Positions 1-11,301 of a stretch of 64,000 nucleotides of DNA are shown in pieces; within the stretch, counting starts at the first letter, position 1, and each line of letters opens with the position of its first letter. The DNA lies in assembly GCA_037962975.1 (NCBI GenBank), contig CM075670.1, positions 149,858,501 to 149,922,500 on the forward strand. The letters run 5' to 3'. The notes beneath the pieces were generated by a model. It ran no database searches. It had not been told where the DNA came from and was given only the letters and a program-made list of their open reading frames with translations. The DNA comes from Clitoria ternatea. Taxonomy: Eukaryota; Streptophyta; Magnoliopsida; Fabales; Fabaceae. The translations under genes were made by a program, and so were the position numbers.

Positions 1-2827
1 TTATGCCTTGAATGGTTGATTGATTATGATCCTATATGTATATTACTGTAGGGCCCATTCCGAATGACGAGGCGGGAACGTCGTATCAATCGAAATTCTT
101 CTCTTGAGGTAGGAGAGGAGTCTTTATGTTCTAAATGCATGAATTGAATAGTATTTAATTTTCATATGTGACGATATGCATGTTTGCCTTGCTTGTAATA
201 TTATAAAGAATTGTAATGTTGTGTATGATATTGGTGATGTGTTTTGGCAATATGCATTGATGCATTTAGAATAATCGTGGTGTGCTATATGGTGGTGTGG
301 ATTATTTGACAATGTGGTGTCTTGAATATGATGTTATACTTATGCCCTCCATAAATGTGAAATGAATATACTTGATGTTTGATTGAGAACGGGTGTGAAT
401 AAGTAGCATACCTTGATTGATAGTGAAAGATTGATGTCAATGTGTTTGATGATGGAATTGAATTATGTTAATGAGAACTATTGAAAATGCCATACGAAAA
501 CTTAACCCAATGGCAATAACCAACAATAATAAATCCACTAAAAAGCCTTGTGGTGATGTTGGGGATAATGATAATGATGATTGATGAGTGGCATGATTAG
601 GATGCATAGAGTGAGAAATGCATATGATTGGTATTTGCATCCATGGCATACTGCATAGCTACCGGTGTTGGAATTTTAGGGGATTCCCCTGGTTGGCCCA
701 GTGGGAGAGTGGCTCTATGCACGAGCGATTTGTTGTTTCCCCTGTGACTCGGTGTGTAAGTCACGAAGCTGCCCATGTTGTGCTACGGGGAGCCACATGT
801 GGTTGACCCTTGTGGGGGGTCGCTCTTGATAAGCAGGTGTCCCCGATGGTCCTTTGGATCACAGCTGCCATAATATGACTCATGGTTGGCCCACAACACC
901 ATATGTTGATTATGTTGTTACCGCGGTCATGGTGAAAATAACCAGGTGTTACAAAATGGGCGATGCAGTTTGGTACCAGTAAAAGATTAGTGAAATGCAT
1001 GCAATTTGATGATAAGTGTACACATTTTACTACTGCAGTAGGGGTATGATTAGATGATCATACTTGAATCCCACAATTAGTGTTTATATTCCCATAGTTA
1101 GATCTGCAATTGTTGAAATAATCCGTTGTGCATATGCATTAGCTTAAGAGCATTTGCATATAGCAAGGAAGTATGCCAAAGATGATGAGATGTGATAATG
1201 GTTGTGTTGTGGGAGAGAAAATGAATTAAGACAACATAAAAGATGTGAATACCAAATAATAATTTGAGTAAAATGATGAGATGTGTAATAGTCCAATTTG
1301 TTGAAGGACTAGATCATGTGTATGATTTTATATTTGCTTGATTTATAAAGATGTTTGTATTATGTGATGGTAGTTAATGATGAAATATGCGTGAATGCAA
1401 AGTATACATGTTGTGATACATATTCATATGATCACATGGTATTCATATTGATTCTTTTGGAATATATGACTCACTCTCTCATGTTGTCTACTTTTTAGAC
1501 TTGTGATGCAGGGAAATCATGGGTGGAATGAATCTTTTGAAGTATATTTTGATGAAGGAGGTAAATAGGTGTAGAGGAAACACCTTGGCCGGCAAATCTA
1601 GATTTTGTATAGCATATAGTGTACATGTATGGTTATTTTTCCATCTAGATTGTAGTTTGATGATTTTGAGGGTCATGTACGAAGATTGGACCTTGGTGTG
1701 TATGGCCAATTTTCATTAATGACCCAAATGATGTAAGATAATGAATTATGATGCTTGTTGATGATAAATTCTATGAATGAATTATGTGTTTCATAACTTG
1801 TAGCATTTTATGAGGTTTATGTAAAAATGATTTAAATATCATGCATTAAATGAAGGGGAATTGATCTTGATATGTATAAACCATTGGATGAACTTTTAAA
1901 TGCATAATGGAATGTATCTAATCTATTAGTATAGGCTAAAATGGCATAAAATGAGATTTGGTATGCTAAGTTTTGTGAAATTTTACATGTTTTCACTGTT
2001 CCTGCAAAACTCGCTCAAGCGAGTGTGAATCTCGCTCAAGCGAGATCCTCTTGTAACAGGGGTGTGGCCACTGGTCATAATTCGCTCAGGCGGGAGAGGC
2101 CTCGCCCGAGTGAGAGCGAGGTGGAGAGTTACTGGACCATTTTCGCTCAAGTAAAATGGCCAGTGCATGGCAATTCGCTCAAGCGAGCGAGGGAAAAATC
2201 GGTTCTAGAAGGATTTCGCTCAGGCGGGCCTGGCCTCGCTCAAGCGAAATGAGGACAGTGAGGTTCTGTCTCTTTTTCACTTAAGCAGGCGTGCCTCGCC
2301 CAAGCGAAATAAGGACCTGATGCTTCTGGGATGATTTCGCTCAAGCGAGCAGACCTCGCTTAAGCGAGATTGGCACGTGATGCTAATTTTCCCTTTCGCT
2401 CAAGCGTATTTCGTGACTCGCCCAAGCGTGACCACGCGAACTCGCTTAAACGAGTGTGGTACTCGCTTGAGCGAGTGGTGCCTATTTCCTCCAAATGTTC
2501 TTGCCTTAATTATTTTGATTCTCCTTTGCATCAAAGCTTCTTCTTGCATCATCTTACAAGTATATTTAACATATTATGAACCATTAAATCTCTTGAAATC
2601 CACTCTCTTTAAATCCAATCATACAACATCAATTCAAATGATCTTTCCGCTGTTTTTAATTGAGAATTTCTCATGAATTATTTTTAATTCGCCTTCTCAT
2701 ATCTCCATATATGAGGTAGGTTTTCATAGATCCAGGGTGTTGATTAAAACTTCACTACTTTATTTCTTTGTCTAATAATGATTTATAAAACGCGAAAAAT
2801 TTACCCCCAATTTTTTGGGGCGTCACA
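1..2827 (-). mobile_element. Partial LTR, CTCGCTCAAGCGAG family (left edge)
   Basis: This stretch matches the inverted sequence at 63170-64000: both share the terminal block around GGGGCGTCACA, the phrase GATCCAGGGTGTTGA and a dense cluster of CTCGCTCAAGCGAG words. Read on the minus strand it would start TGTGACGCCCC at 2827, much like the TGTAACATCCC start of element B, so I take 2827 as the LTR start with the rest running out of the window. Neither a primer-binding site nor a polypurine tract adjoins 2827, so it is either a solo LTR or the outer end of a 5' LTR. Orientation is an inference because LTR ends are themselves inverted repeats. Positions 650-1000 are locally GC-rich and hold no convincing gene. 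Confidence 0.6.
2003..2480. repeat. Cluster of CTCGCTCAAGCGAG words
   Basis: About sixteen exact or degenerate copies of a 14-base near-palindrome occur here (arms CTCGCT and AGCGAG around a CA or TG centre). They are irregularly spaced at roughly 20-60 bases, for example near 2009, 2032, 2172, 2234, 2336 and 2463. Copies occur in both CA-centred and TG-centred forms. If the LTR runs on the minus strand, the cluster lies about 350-820 bases from its start, in probable U3. Confidence 0.85.
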
Positions 2828-3176
2828 AGCTTCACATGAAATGTAGAAGAAAGTGAAATGCAATTGGGTTTTTACACTAGGGGCAATTTTGTCCTTTTAT
2901 GCTTTTCTTTCTATTTTTCTTTTATTTCTTTTTAAATAAAAATTTACCTTTAGTAATTTCTCTTCTTACTTTTACCATATAGTAATTAATAATTCACCAT
3001 TCATAATTTAATTTAAAACTAGTCTCTTAATTAATCACTTCTAATTAATTAAATCAATCTTATTTCTAATTAAAATTCCCCAATTTATTTAATTTAATTC
3101 TCTCTAACTCTCAAATAATTTATTCATTAAATCTCTATAGCGTAAATAATTTATTTAAATATTTGGGATGTTACAT
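2828..3176. mobile_element. Possible LTR relic ending GGATGTTACA
   Basis: AT-rich sequence ending in GGGATGTTACA, the same terminal style as element B (GGGTGTTACA) and as the relic ending at 31446. No internal domain, primer site or partner LTR is visible. It may be the tail of an old retrotransposon truncated by the neighbouring LTR, but the evidence is only the terminal word and the base composition. Confidence 0.3.
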
Positions 3177-4849
3177 TGAGCGAATCAAAGCACTATTGAC
3201 GCAAATACATAATGTGTCATGAGTTAATTATGCATGGATGTGAATTAAGTCGCAACTTCACAATCTTGACATCATAGCCTAGCTCTATTAATCTCAATAT
3301 TCCTCAATTCATCATTCATCAATTCACATATACACAAATCAAATAGATAGAGCTATTAAATCACATTTAAATTTAATTGTTACCTGATCATTCTATTACC
3401 AACAATAAGTTGTCAAACAACACATAAACTAGCATATCATGTTTCAATGCATATAGTATCACCACATGGCACAGTCAATAACTTTCCAATAGTAATATTA
3501 GCAATTAATCATCAATGCTTAAGTATTCTCATAATTTCACAACCAAAAGAAACATACATATATACATTGTAAATCATTTAATTTCGAGCATTTAATTTCG
3601 AACTTAACAATTAAATTAAAACCCCGGTCCCGGTATATTAGTTCCTACTTGTCATACTAATTTTTGTCCGACCATCATTTTATTTTATTTATTATTATTT
3701 TATTTTATTATCATTTTCATTTGTTTTATTTTTTATTTATATTTTTATTTTTACATTTTTATTTTATTATTATTTTATTGTTTATTTTTATTTTATTTTT
3801 GTTTTTCTATTTTTTCTTTTCAGTGGCGTCAATTTTAATTTTTTATTATCCATTTCATTATTATTATTTTATTATTATTTATTCATCTATCGTTATCCTT
3901 TGAGATAGGAAGTGAGTAGTTTTCATTAGTGGATGAGTGGGTAGTTATTTCTTCAGAGGATGAGGATGGAGTCATGTATCACTAATTATTGGTGAGTCTT
4001 CTTTCTCTATAAATACCATAAGGGACTCCTATAATGGGTTAGTGAGGGAAAAACTCAAGAAATGGTTTCCATTAAATTGAGAAAGAAGTTGCTCTTAAAA
4101 ATAGAAAGTTCTAATCCTCCTTGAGTTACTAGAAACATGTAAGTTCTTTTGCTTCTTTTTTTAAAATTATGTTTTTTCTCTCTTTTCTTGCTTCTCTTTC
4201 TGTTCTTTTGTTTTGTTGCTTGTTTTTTTGTATTATTTTTCAGATTTTGATTTTGCCCCTCCCCACCATCACCAACCAATAACAACCCAAAACACCACCA
4301 TAAAAAAATATCACCACCGCTAACCACCCTTCACCACCAATCAATAACGACCCAAAATACCACCACCAAGAAAATATCATCACCAAGAAATATCACCACC
4401 ACTAACCACCCCTCATCACTACCAACCAATACCCCAAAGCCCAACCATCCACCCAATCTCATTAACATTAGTAACCATCATCACCTTCACACTCACCCAA
4501 CCTTTTTTATTATCATTAGTTATATATATATTGTCTATTTATTTATTATTGTTTGTTTATTGCTTTTTTATCCTAATATAAAAATACAAAAAGGATAATA
4601 ATAATAAGTCATCATTCTCTTATTATATATGCTTAGAGTTATGTCTCATGTTAATTTTATTGTTTTCATCTTAAGAAACTAAAAAAAAAAATATTTATAG
4701 GGTTTTAATTAAAATTTTAACTGATAACATTTTGCTTGACATTTATCTTAGTAAAAAAATTATTTTTATGAATAAGATTAATAAAATATATTTTAAAGCA
4801 TTTAAAAATAAATTTGGTTTAAGATTCAAGAACTATTCCTCTTAAATTA
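3177..4849. other. AT-rich spacer with low-complexity tracts
   Basis: No gene is supported. 3664-3905 is a T-rich TTTTATTA-like tract; its apparent open frame is an artefact of that composition. 4250-4500 is CACCA-rich. A TATA-like CTATAAATA at about 4007-4016 is followed by pyrimidine-rich sequence, but no coding region follows. Confidence 0.6.
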
Positions 4850-4947
4850 AACATTTTTATTTGTTTAATAAAACAATGCAATAATTTTAAAACAGTGTTG
4901 TATGATCAACTTCATCTGTACCAATGCTATAAAATTATGAAGGAAAA
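4850..4947 (+). repeat. Partial unit of the ~165-bp tandem repeat (left flank)
   Basis: The block with CAATGCAATAATTTTA, then GTATGATCAACTTCATCTG and CAATGCTATAAAATTATGAAGG, matches the repeat units at 28524-29600. It ends exactly where relic element A begins at 4948. The array was therefore the original target of element A, and its two sides are now about 23.6 kb apart. Confidence 0.8.
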
Positions 4948-5063
4948 TGTTCACAAATAGAGTTTTAATATCACGGAAAACTAGAGTAACTGTCCTAGAT
5001 TATCCAAAAGTATATATGTTCTCTATTCAAATGTGTCACTTAAGTTACAATGGAGGGCTTCAA
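4948..5063 (-). mobile_element. Relic A: truncated 3' LTR
   Basis: 116 bases beginning TGTTCACAAATAGAG match the 28262-28380 LTR copy. Similarity stops abruptly at 5063, so only the U5 end of the 3' LTR survives. The flank AAAA here and AAAA after 28523 are consistent with a short target-site duplication, blurred by the homopolymer. Confidence 0.8.
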
Positions 5064-5097
5064 TGTTAGGTTCCATCCACCAACTGGTCAATGTTAG

Positions 5098-5990
5098 GCA
5101 AAGGATATGGTCTTTAGGACATACCTTATTTAGATCGGTAAAGTCAACACACATTCGCCATTTGATGCTTGCCTTTTTTACCATAACGACATTAGATAAC
5201 TAGGTCGGGTATTTGACCTCCTGAATAAAGTTTGCGGTAATAAGTTTATCTATCTCCTGCTTTACTGCAGCTCTCCCGTCGGGTCCGAACTTTCTCGGCT
5301 TTTGGAGACAGGTTTAGCTTTTGGCTCGATGTTGAGCAAATGATAGATGATGTTAGGGTCGATGTCTGGCATGTCTGAAGGGTTCCAAGCAAAGAGGTCT
5401 GCATTGGCTTTCAACAAACTGATCAAGGTTCCTTCAATGGCTGGGTTGAGTATCGCACTAATTCTCATGAACTGACCAAGGTGTAGACCAATTTGGACAA
5501 GTTTTAGAGACCCCATTACTTGAGGTCTTTCAAAGTGACTGTCATCACAGGGATCGGTCTCGATGTCCTCTTCAATTATAAAGTTCTCTTTGTGTCGTAG
5601 GCTCCCATAGTAGAACTCTTGTGCAGCCTCCGAGTCTGCTGTTACCACTTCGATCCTTCCATCTCCTAAGGGGAATTTTATGGTTAGGTGCATCGTAGAC
5701 ACTACTGCTCCTAAGGCTTTGAGGGATGGGTGACGCAACAATGTGTTGTAAGAGCTAGGAAAATCAACTACCAGGAACTTGACCATGATGGCCTGACTGC
5801 TTGCCCCAATTCCAAAGGTGGTCTTTTAACTCCACGTAGCCTAAGACCTATACAAAAAAACCAAAGAAATTAAGTAAGGTAGCATCATACCTTTTCAACC
5901 AGTATGGGGGTAGGTGCGTCTTTTAATACACTTTCCAATGTAAGATGTCTATTGAGCTCCCTTGGTCTACAAGTACCCATTCCATGATGC
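5098..5990 (-). pseudogene. Relic A: protease and N-terminal reverse transcriptase fragment
   Basis: Minus-strand gypsy pol remnant. The protease active site reads LVDQGSSIDIL near 5945-5985, followed by the post-protease block LVVDFPSSYN at about 5755. The C-terminal part leads into reverse transcriptase, with NADLFAWNPSDMPDIDP near 5340-5400 and WRMCVDFTDLNK near 5130-5165. RT breaks off at about 5098, before its catalytic DD motif. RNase H and integrase are missing, and the sequence jumps almost directly to the LTR remnant. Several stops and frame changes interrupt it. Wording and order match the Tat lineage, as in element D, which is intact enough for comparison. Confidence 0.85.
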
Positions 5991-7405
5991 AGTCGGTGAC
6001 CCCCATGGTAACCACCATTGGCTCATCTCTATTGGGCCCGCCTTGGGGAAAATCTCACGGTCAAAGGTTATGACTCTTGCTCTTGTGTTTCCCTTAAAAA
6101 GTTTACCTGTCCCGCCTGTTGCCAATGGTATGCCTGAGTTCCCAGGAATCCCCTTGAGATGGTATGAATGACTCATCTCCCATTGTCCCTTTCCTCCTCT
6201 AGTTTTTACGATCAGGGACGGTCTATACAGGGTCATCTCGGGTCTAGAGCTTGACCTGGTTTGAGGGCTCTTTCTCCCTCTTCTAGTTACCCTCACATGT
6301 TGCGTCATTCCTATGATCGACAAACCTACCCAAGTGCCCCTGGCGGATTAGGTGTTCAATCTGGTTACAAAGGGAGCGGCAGACCTCCGTTCCATGCCCA
6401 GGAGCCCGATGGAATTCAAAGAATTTGGATCTATGTTTGCCCTTGGGCCCTTCCCCTGGAGGGGGAAATTTGAGCAGACCTGTACTGTAGACCTCATGCA
6501 TGATCCGATCGCGTCTGTCGTTTAGTGGGGTAAAGCATTATACTTGGGAGTCGTGTAAGCTTTGAAGCGCTTGTCCCGGTTGGGTTTAGGGCTTCTTGTC
6601 CTAGGATCCGCTTGATAAGTGGGTCATTCTGAATGCCCCATACGATCTGTCTCTCTTTCCTCCATGCTAATGTATCGGGTTGCTCGTTGTTTGAAGTCGT
6701 CCATGTCAAGGGGTGGTTTCTTGGCCAGGGAGTCATAAAATCGACCCGGGCGGAGCCCTGTTTGCACAACATGGAGAGCGACCTTGGAGCTCAAATCGTG
6801 TATTTGGATGGCTTGCTTTAAGCAGCGAATATACTTCTTCAGGGTTTCATGAGGGAGCTGCCTTAAGTTTACCAAGCTGTGGGAGGTTTGCTGTACCGCT
6901 CGGCTAGTGGTGAATTGATTTAGGAACTTCTTAGTCAATTTGGAGAAGTTAGTTATACTTCTTGGAGAAAGGTGTGAGAACTAGCACAACATGGATTTCA
7001 TCAGCGTGGTTGGGAAAGTTCAACAGAATAGGGAATCAGAAACCCCTGTGATCAGCATGGTTGTGGTGAACATCGTGAGATGTTCTTCTGGGTCTCCTCT
7101 ACCATCATACTTCTCCATAGTTATGGGCTTGTAATTCATCAGAGTCAGGGCATTAATAACTTGTTCCATGAACGGATGGGCAACATAAAGGTGTGCGGGC
7201 TCATATTTGGCCATTTCCTAGGTCTGCTGGGAGCCGTGGCCATCTGCCCTCTGTCTAGTGGATTGAGTGCCATAGTGGCTGAAGGCCTCACACTTCTTTA
7301 TTCTACGTCCTTGTAACTTGGCGTTTTTATTCTACAAATTTATCACTGTGTGTTGTAGCGCTTCCACAATGCTTTTGAGTTGTTTGAGTTGGTCATCGTG
7401 ATGGG
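5991..7405 (-). pseudogene. Relic A: gag pseudogene
   Basis: Decayed gypsy capsid gene on the minus strand. Recognisable blocks are a coiled N-terminal piece near 7300-7400, the capsid start MAKYEPAHLYVAHPFMEQ at 7214, a retrotransposon-gag block LRQLPHETLKKYIRCLKQAI near 6830-6890 with LAKKPPLDMDDFKQRA at about 6700, and a zinc-knuckle-like region near 6400 where the first Cys appears replaced by Phe (FFEFHRAPGHGTEVC). Stops and shifts occur at about 7020, 6940, 6620 and 6500. It was split from its own leader (28150-28259) by insertion of element B at 7423/7424. It cannot make Gag. Confidence 0.8.
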
Positions 7406-7423
7406 GTCCCGGCTAATGTCCAT

Positions 7424-8178
7424 TGTAACATCCCTGTTTTTAAGAATAGTTTTACTCTTGTAATTTTTGAATTATGAAAGGTTTTGAGTAAGAATAAGTC
7501 AATATATACCCTGTTGATGGTCTGTGGTATCTCAGAAATGTCATTTTTATGCATAATAATGGAATTTATATGGACCATTAGTGAAATTAAGCAAAAACCG
7601 AGTAAAAAGAGCTTTGTTCCGAGTAACAGAGAGGAATTCCGAGTGAATAATTAAAAATTCCAAGTGAAGGATGGAATTCCGAGTCAGTGTCATGTTTTTC
7701 CGAGTAAAACATGACTGAGAGGGCTACCACTGAGTGGAGTCCTGACCTGAGAAGCAATTCTGAGTGAAGTGTGTTCAAGAGAACCACTTCTGGGTGAAAT
7801 TCCGAGTCAAAACACCCTAGAAAGGCTCGTTTCCAAGTCAAACAATGCCAAATGCTTCCTTTTCCGAAGGAAATTCCTTTGATTGAAGCATTCCGAGTGA
7901 AAGAATGCATATATACTTATGTTTATGTTGATTTGGTGCTTCCTACCGACTGGAATGTGTTGTGGAATCAATTGGGAAGGATTCCAAATGGTTTCGTATG
8001 TGTTTGCTTAGGAAACCGAGTGGAAAATGGTAGAGGGAGCCCATTCCGAGAGAAATGTAAGAGGCTGAACCATTTCCGAGTGAGTCTATGAGTATGACCC
8101 CTCTTCCGAGTGAGATATACTCTACTGGACCAAAACCGAGTGAGACTCGTATGTGTAGGTCTTGTTCCGAGAGGTAAT
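7424..8178 (+). mobile_element. Element B 5' LTR, first part
   Basis: Corresponds to 24325-25080 of the 3' LTR with one single-base length difference and about 14 substitutions. It is cut at 8178 by element C. It carries the forward CCGAGTG word array. Many differences from the 3' copy fall in the CpG of that word (CCGAG against CCAAG or CTGAG). Confidence 0.93.
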
Positions 8179-8957
8179 TGTTGTTCAAGTGGCCTCAATA
8201 CTCAAGAGGGAGGGTGAATTGAGATTTAAAACTTTTGAGTGGAATACCTTTGAAACTGATTTTTATCACCAAGTTTATGAAATTATGCAAGTGAGATAGA
8301 ATGGAGGATAACAAGCAATGCACTACAATGAGAAATATTGCTGAAGCAATTTACCAAACACTTGGTGTGCAATATCTAAGGTATAACAAATTAAGCAAGT
8401 TTAAGTATGCTTTTCTCAACCAAACAATACCAATCAACAAATATGCAGTATATGAAAGTAAAAGAGTAAGGAAGAGAAGCTTGCAAACCGATGTAACGAG
8501 TTCCACCCAATCCGGTGTACGTCTCGCCTCTAAGCAACCCACTTAGAGGATTTTCCACTATTGTAGACTAGAGATACAACTTTAAGCAATTGCGGCTTCC
8601 TAGTGTCCCACACTCAAGAACCCAATCCTCACAAGTACAAGGGCAACCCACCCAATCTCTCAGTCTCACAATATCCCAAAGGTTGAATCCTCAACCTTTG
8701 CAACCACTCAACCTAGAGTGAACAACCACTCAACCTAGAGTGAATAACTTGTGTTTGGTGTTTGTTTACAATCAATACACTCTCTCAATAGAGTAGATAT
8801 ACAAATGAAAGCTCTGAGCAATTCTAACTCTCAAGATGAGAGGATATACAAATGTATTTCAAGATACAAGAAATAGGCTTACAAAGCACAAGATAGAGCT
8901 AAGGATTTGTTGCTTCTTGGTTCTTGTTGGTTGCCTCTTGTGCTTGTGTTCTTCTTC

Positions 8958-8966
8958 CATTTATAG
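8958..8966 (-). promoter_or_regulatory. TATA box of element C LTR
   Basis: Minus strand reads CTATAAATG, a good plant TATA box. It places U3 at 9608 down to about 8967 and R/U5 at about 8930 down to 8179. The truncated 5' LTR stops before this position, so the element's own upstream promoter is gone. Confidence 0.7.
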
Positions 8967-9078
8967 AGCCATGATAGCAGTTGAGGTGTGCCCTAGTTCA
9001 TCATAGCCGTTGCACTTAGTGGAAATTTGAAGAATGGTGGAGACATGAGCTGGTTTCCCACTTAAATCTGTTTTTCCA

Positions 9079-9490
9079 CTAGCGTAATCGATTACACCCT
9101 CGCGTTGTAATCGATTATCTTCAAGTCAGAGACTCACTAATCGATTATTTCACTTCCTCTAATCGATTAGCATCTGTACCTGATGCATTTAATTTGATTT
9201 TGCATCTGCCTAATCGATTAGAATGTCTTGCAATCGATTACCTTAAATTCCAGTGGCTTCCTAATCGATTGTGTGGCTTCCATAATCGATTAGCCATCAT
9301 ACCTGATGCATTTAGTTCCATTTCTAATTGTTGTAATCGATTAGTCTCAATTGTATAATCGATTACCTTAATTCCAGTGAGTACCTAATCGATTGTTTAG
9401 CTTCCATAATCGATTAGATTTCATCCTGATGTAATTTCTTCCAAAACAGAAAGCTCCTAATCGATTAGCTTAGGTGACCTAATCGATTAG
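9079..9490. repeat. AATCGATT palindrome array 1 (element C U3)
   Basis: Fourteen copies of AATCGATT, mostly extended to TAATCGATTA or TAATCGATTG, lie in about 410 bp. They are spaced irregularly at 20-50 bases, near 9079, 9108, 9137, 9158, 9210, 9231, 9261, 9281, 9333, 9354, 9387, 9406, 9456 and 9478. The array begins roughly 110 bases upstream of the TATA box in the element's own direction. Confidence 0.95.
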
Positions 9491-9608
9491 CTTCGCTGTT
9501 ACTTAGTCCCTGTTTCCATATCTTTGTTTTTGCATAGGTTTCTTCAAGAGTGCTTGTCATTATCAAAATCTTTGCACATCCTTGGACCTGTTTACATATT
9601 CAAACACA

Positions 9609-9622
9609 TTCTCCCCCTTTTT
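9609..9622 (-). other. Element C polypurine tract
   Basis: The plus strand TTCTCCCCCTTTTT directly abuts the LTR end; on the minus strand this is AAAAAGGGGGAGAA, the primer for plus-strand DNA synthesis. Similar tracts recur near 9811 and 10013, as reported for SIRE-type elements. The intervening 9623-10181 is otherwise non-coding and AT-rich. Confidence 0.85.
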
Positions 9623-10181
9623 GATGATGACAACTATGTTCATCTCTTGAGGGTTGTTAGTTTAAAAAATTTTAAACTTATCTCTAAATTTATCTTTTTA
9701 CAAAAACAACTCTGCTACATTTTCTCTTTTTCAAATAGCAGATGACCAATTTAAAGAAATCAGAGTAATCAGCAGCAAGTGTCTTATCTCCTTTTATCTC
9801 TTATCTATAACTCTCCCCCTATCAAAAGGAATTTAATAAACAGATAATATTATCCAAATTTTAAACAAGAGATAAGCAAGATGTGAACACATATCAGAGT
9901 ATTATATATCAGAGCATCTAACACATTTGAACAAGATATGAACACCTATGAACACCTAATATTCTTCTCCATATTTTAAACAAGAATTGAACAAGATATG
10001 AACATATATTCTTCTCCCCCTTTGTAATCATCAAAAATAATTCGAGTAATGAAAGAGATATAATATGAACTGAAACGAGATAATTTTATTGATGTGAAAA
10101 AGGGAAATACATAAAGCAAAATTATTCATAATTCAAAAGGAAATGACATAAGCACAACTAAACAAAAGCATAACTAAGGAT

Positions 10182-11301
10182 CTAATTATCCGGGTTGAAG
10201 AAGCGAATTTCGGCAATTTGGTGAGACAGCTCTTCATATCGCTGCTGCATCATCTCAAAATGTTGCTGCTCGGTCATTGAAAACTCTTGAAGGGAGTTTT
10301 CAAGGCGATCGAAGCGGCGGTCAAGATGGGCGTAGAGAGATGCAAAGGGGTCAGCTTGTGGTGCAGATGAAGAGGCTGATGGTACAGCTTGTGGTTGAGG
10401 TGGAGGAGGAGGAGCAGCAGGTTCAGCAAAGGGATTGGCACCATGTTCTCGATCACTCCTGAGAATCCACATTCCAGCAATGCATACCATACCCATTTTG
10501 TTGAGGTGGGAAGTGCCAATGCAAGCTCTTGGGGGCACTTTCTCAGAGAGTTCCCCTGCCAAATCTACTCCATAGAATTTAAAAATTTTGGTGAGGAGGA
10601 TACCATAGGGGAGCTTTTGCTGATCCTTCGCATGGCGCATATGAAACTTGATCAACTGAACCCAGTTGATCTCCTTGTGGTTCAGCATTGCCCACATTAG
10701 GAGGACATCATCCTCTTCAACCAGAGCATAGTTCCCACCACGGGGAACAATCATCTTGACCAAGAAAAAGTGGAGCAGGCGGTTGTTCATGGTCAAGTGG
10801 CCTACCAGCTTGTGGTTGCTCATGGGAGGATCCGGTTTCCACAAAGAGCGGCGGGCAGTGATGGGATTAAAACCCCATTCATCCTCAGGTTCGCCTCCAT
10901 CAAAGTCAGCGTTGTTGAGAGGCAGTTTGGAAATTTCCGCAAATTGGGCATTTGATAGTTTGATAGTTGTGTTCTTTACCTTGGATTCAACCATCCCATT
11001 CACAAGGCGGAGGTTACAGTAGAATGAGTTCAGGATAGTATTCTTCTTCTTTGAGGGAGAGGAAGGGGAAAAGGTTGTAGTGGTGGAGGCTTTGGGTGAA
11101 GGTTAGGCTTGGGTTGTCAAAAGTGTCGGCAATGGTGTAGTGAGGAGTCATAATTTCCCTTTCAGAAAAGTTCTTCATGAAGTTTTGAAGATCTCTAGGA
11201 GAAGAGAAGAACCTTGAGAAGTCAAGGGGGTTATGAGCTTGAGCAGCAGAGGACCTAGCTCTCTTGACATTTCTAGAGGTAGACATGGTTGGAAAAGGCA
11301 A
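10182..11301 (-). pseudogene. Element C extra 3' ORF (plant transposon-protein domain), frameshifted
   Basis: An open frame on the element's coding strand downstream of pol, in the env position of SIRE-type elements. The N-terminal part starts at 11301 (MPFPTMSTSRNVKRARSSAA) and runs to about 11030. A one-base shift then moves the frame, and the rest continues to 10182 with SFYCNLRLVNGMV just after the shift. The domain resembles the 'putative plant transposon protein' family common in legume retroelements (FSSPRDLQNF, YGILLTKIFKFYGVDL, LNKMGMVCIAGMW). The C-terminus is proline/alanine-rich and then strongly charged, suggesting a short coiled coil. No signal peptide or membrane segment is evident, so an envelope role is not supported. 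Confidence 0.75.

Larger units (their letters stand above)
8179..9608 (-). mobile_element. Element C 3' LTR (complete, 1430 bp)
   Basis: Boundaries are TGTTGTTCAAG at 8179 and AAACACA at 9608, followed by the complement of a polypurine tract. On the minus strand it starts TGTGTTTGAAT and ends AACAACA. It holds a TATA box at 8958-8966 and, upstream of that in U3, the AATCGATT array at 9079-9490. An 81-codon open frame at 8301-8546 recurs unchanged at 16896-17141 only because the LTR copies are nearly identical. Confidence 0.93.

Noticed and set aside
650..1000. GC-richer block at the left edge as a host exon
   Set aside because: No sustained frame, no splice pattern and no recognisable domain; it lies inside a likely LTR.
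3160..3180. GGATGTTACA here and at 31446 as two ends of one element
   Set aside because: Both read in the same direction and the intervening structure is explained by the A/B/C nest and element D; no shared internal sequence was seen.
3664..3903. Hydrophobic 79-residue ORF resembling membrane segments
   Set aside because: It is a translation of a T-rich low-complexity tract.
7852..8091. Paired ORFs conserved at 24754-24993 and similar pairs (18270/26743, 19068/27541)
   Set aside because: They are matching positions in the two LTRs of element B, with no domain and word-array composition.
8301..8546. 81-codon ORF conserved exactly at 16896-17141
   Set aside because: Both lie in the two nearly identical LTRs of element C; identity reflects recent insertion, not protein constraint.
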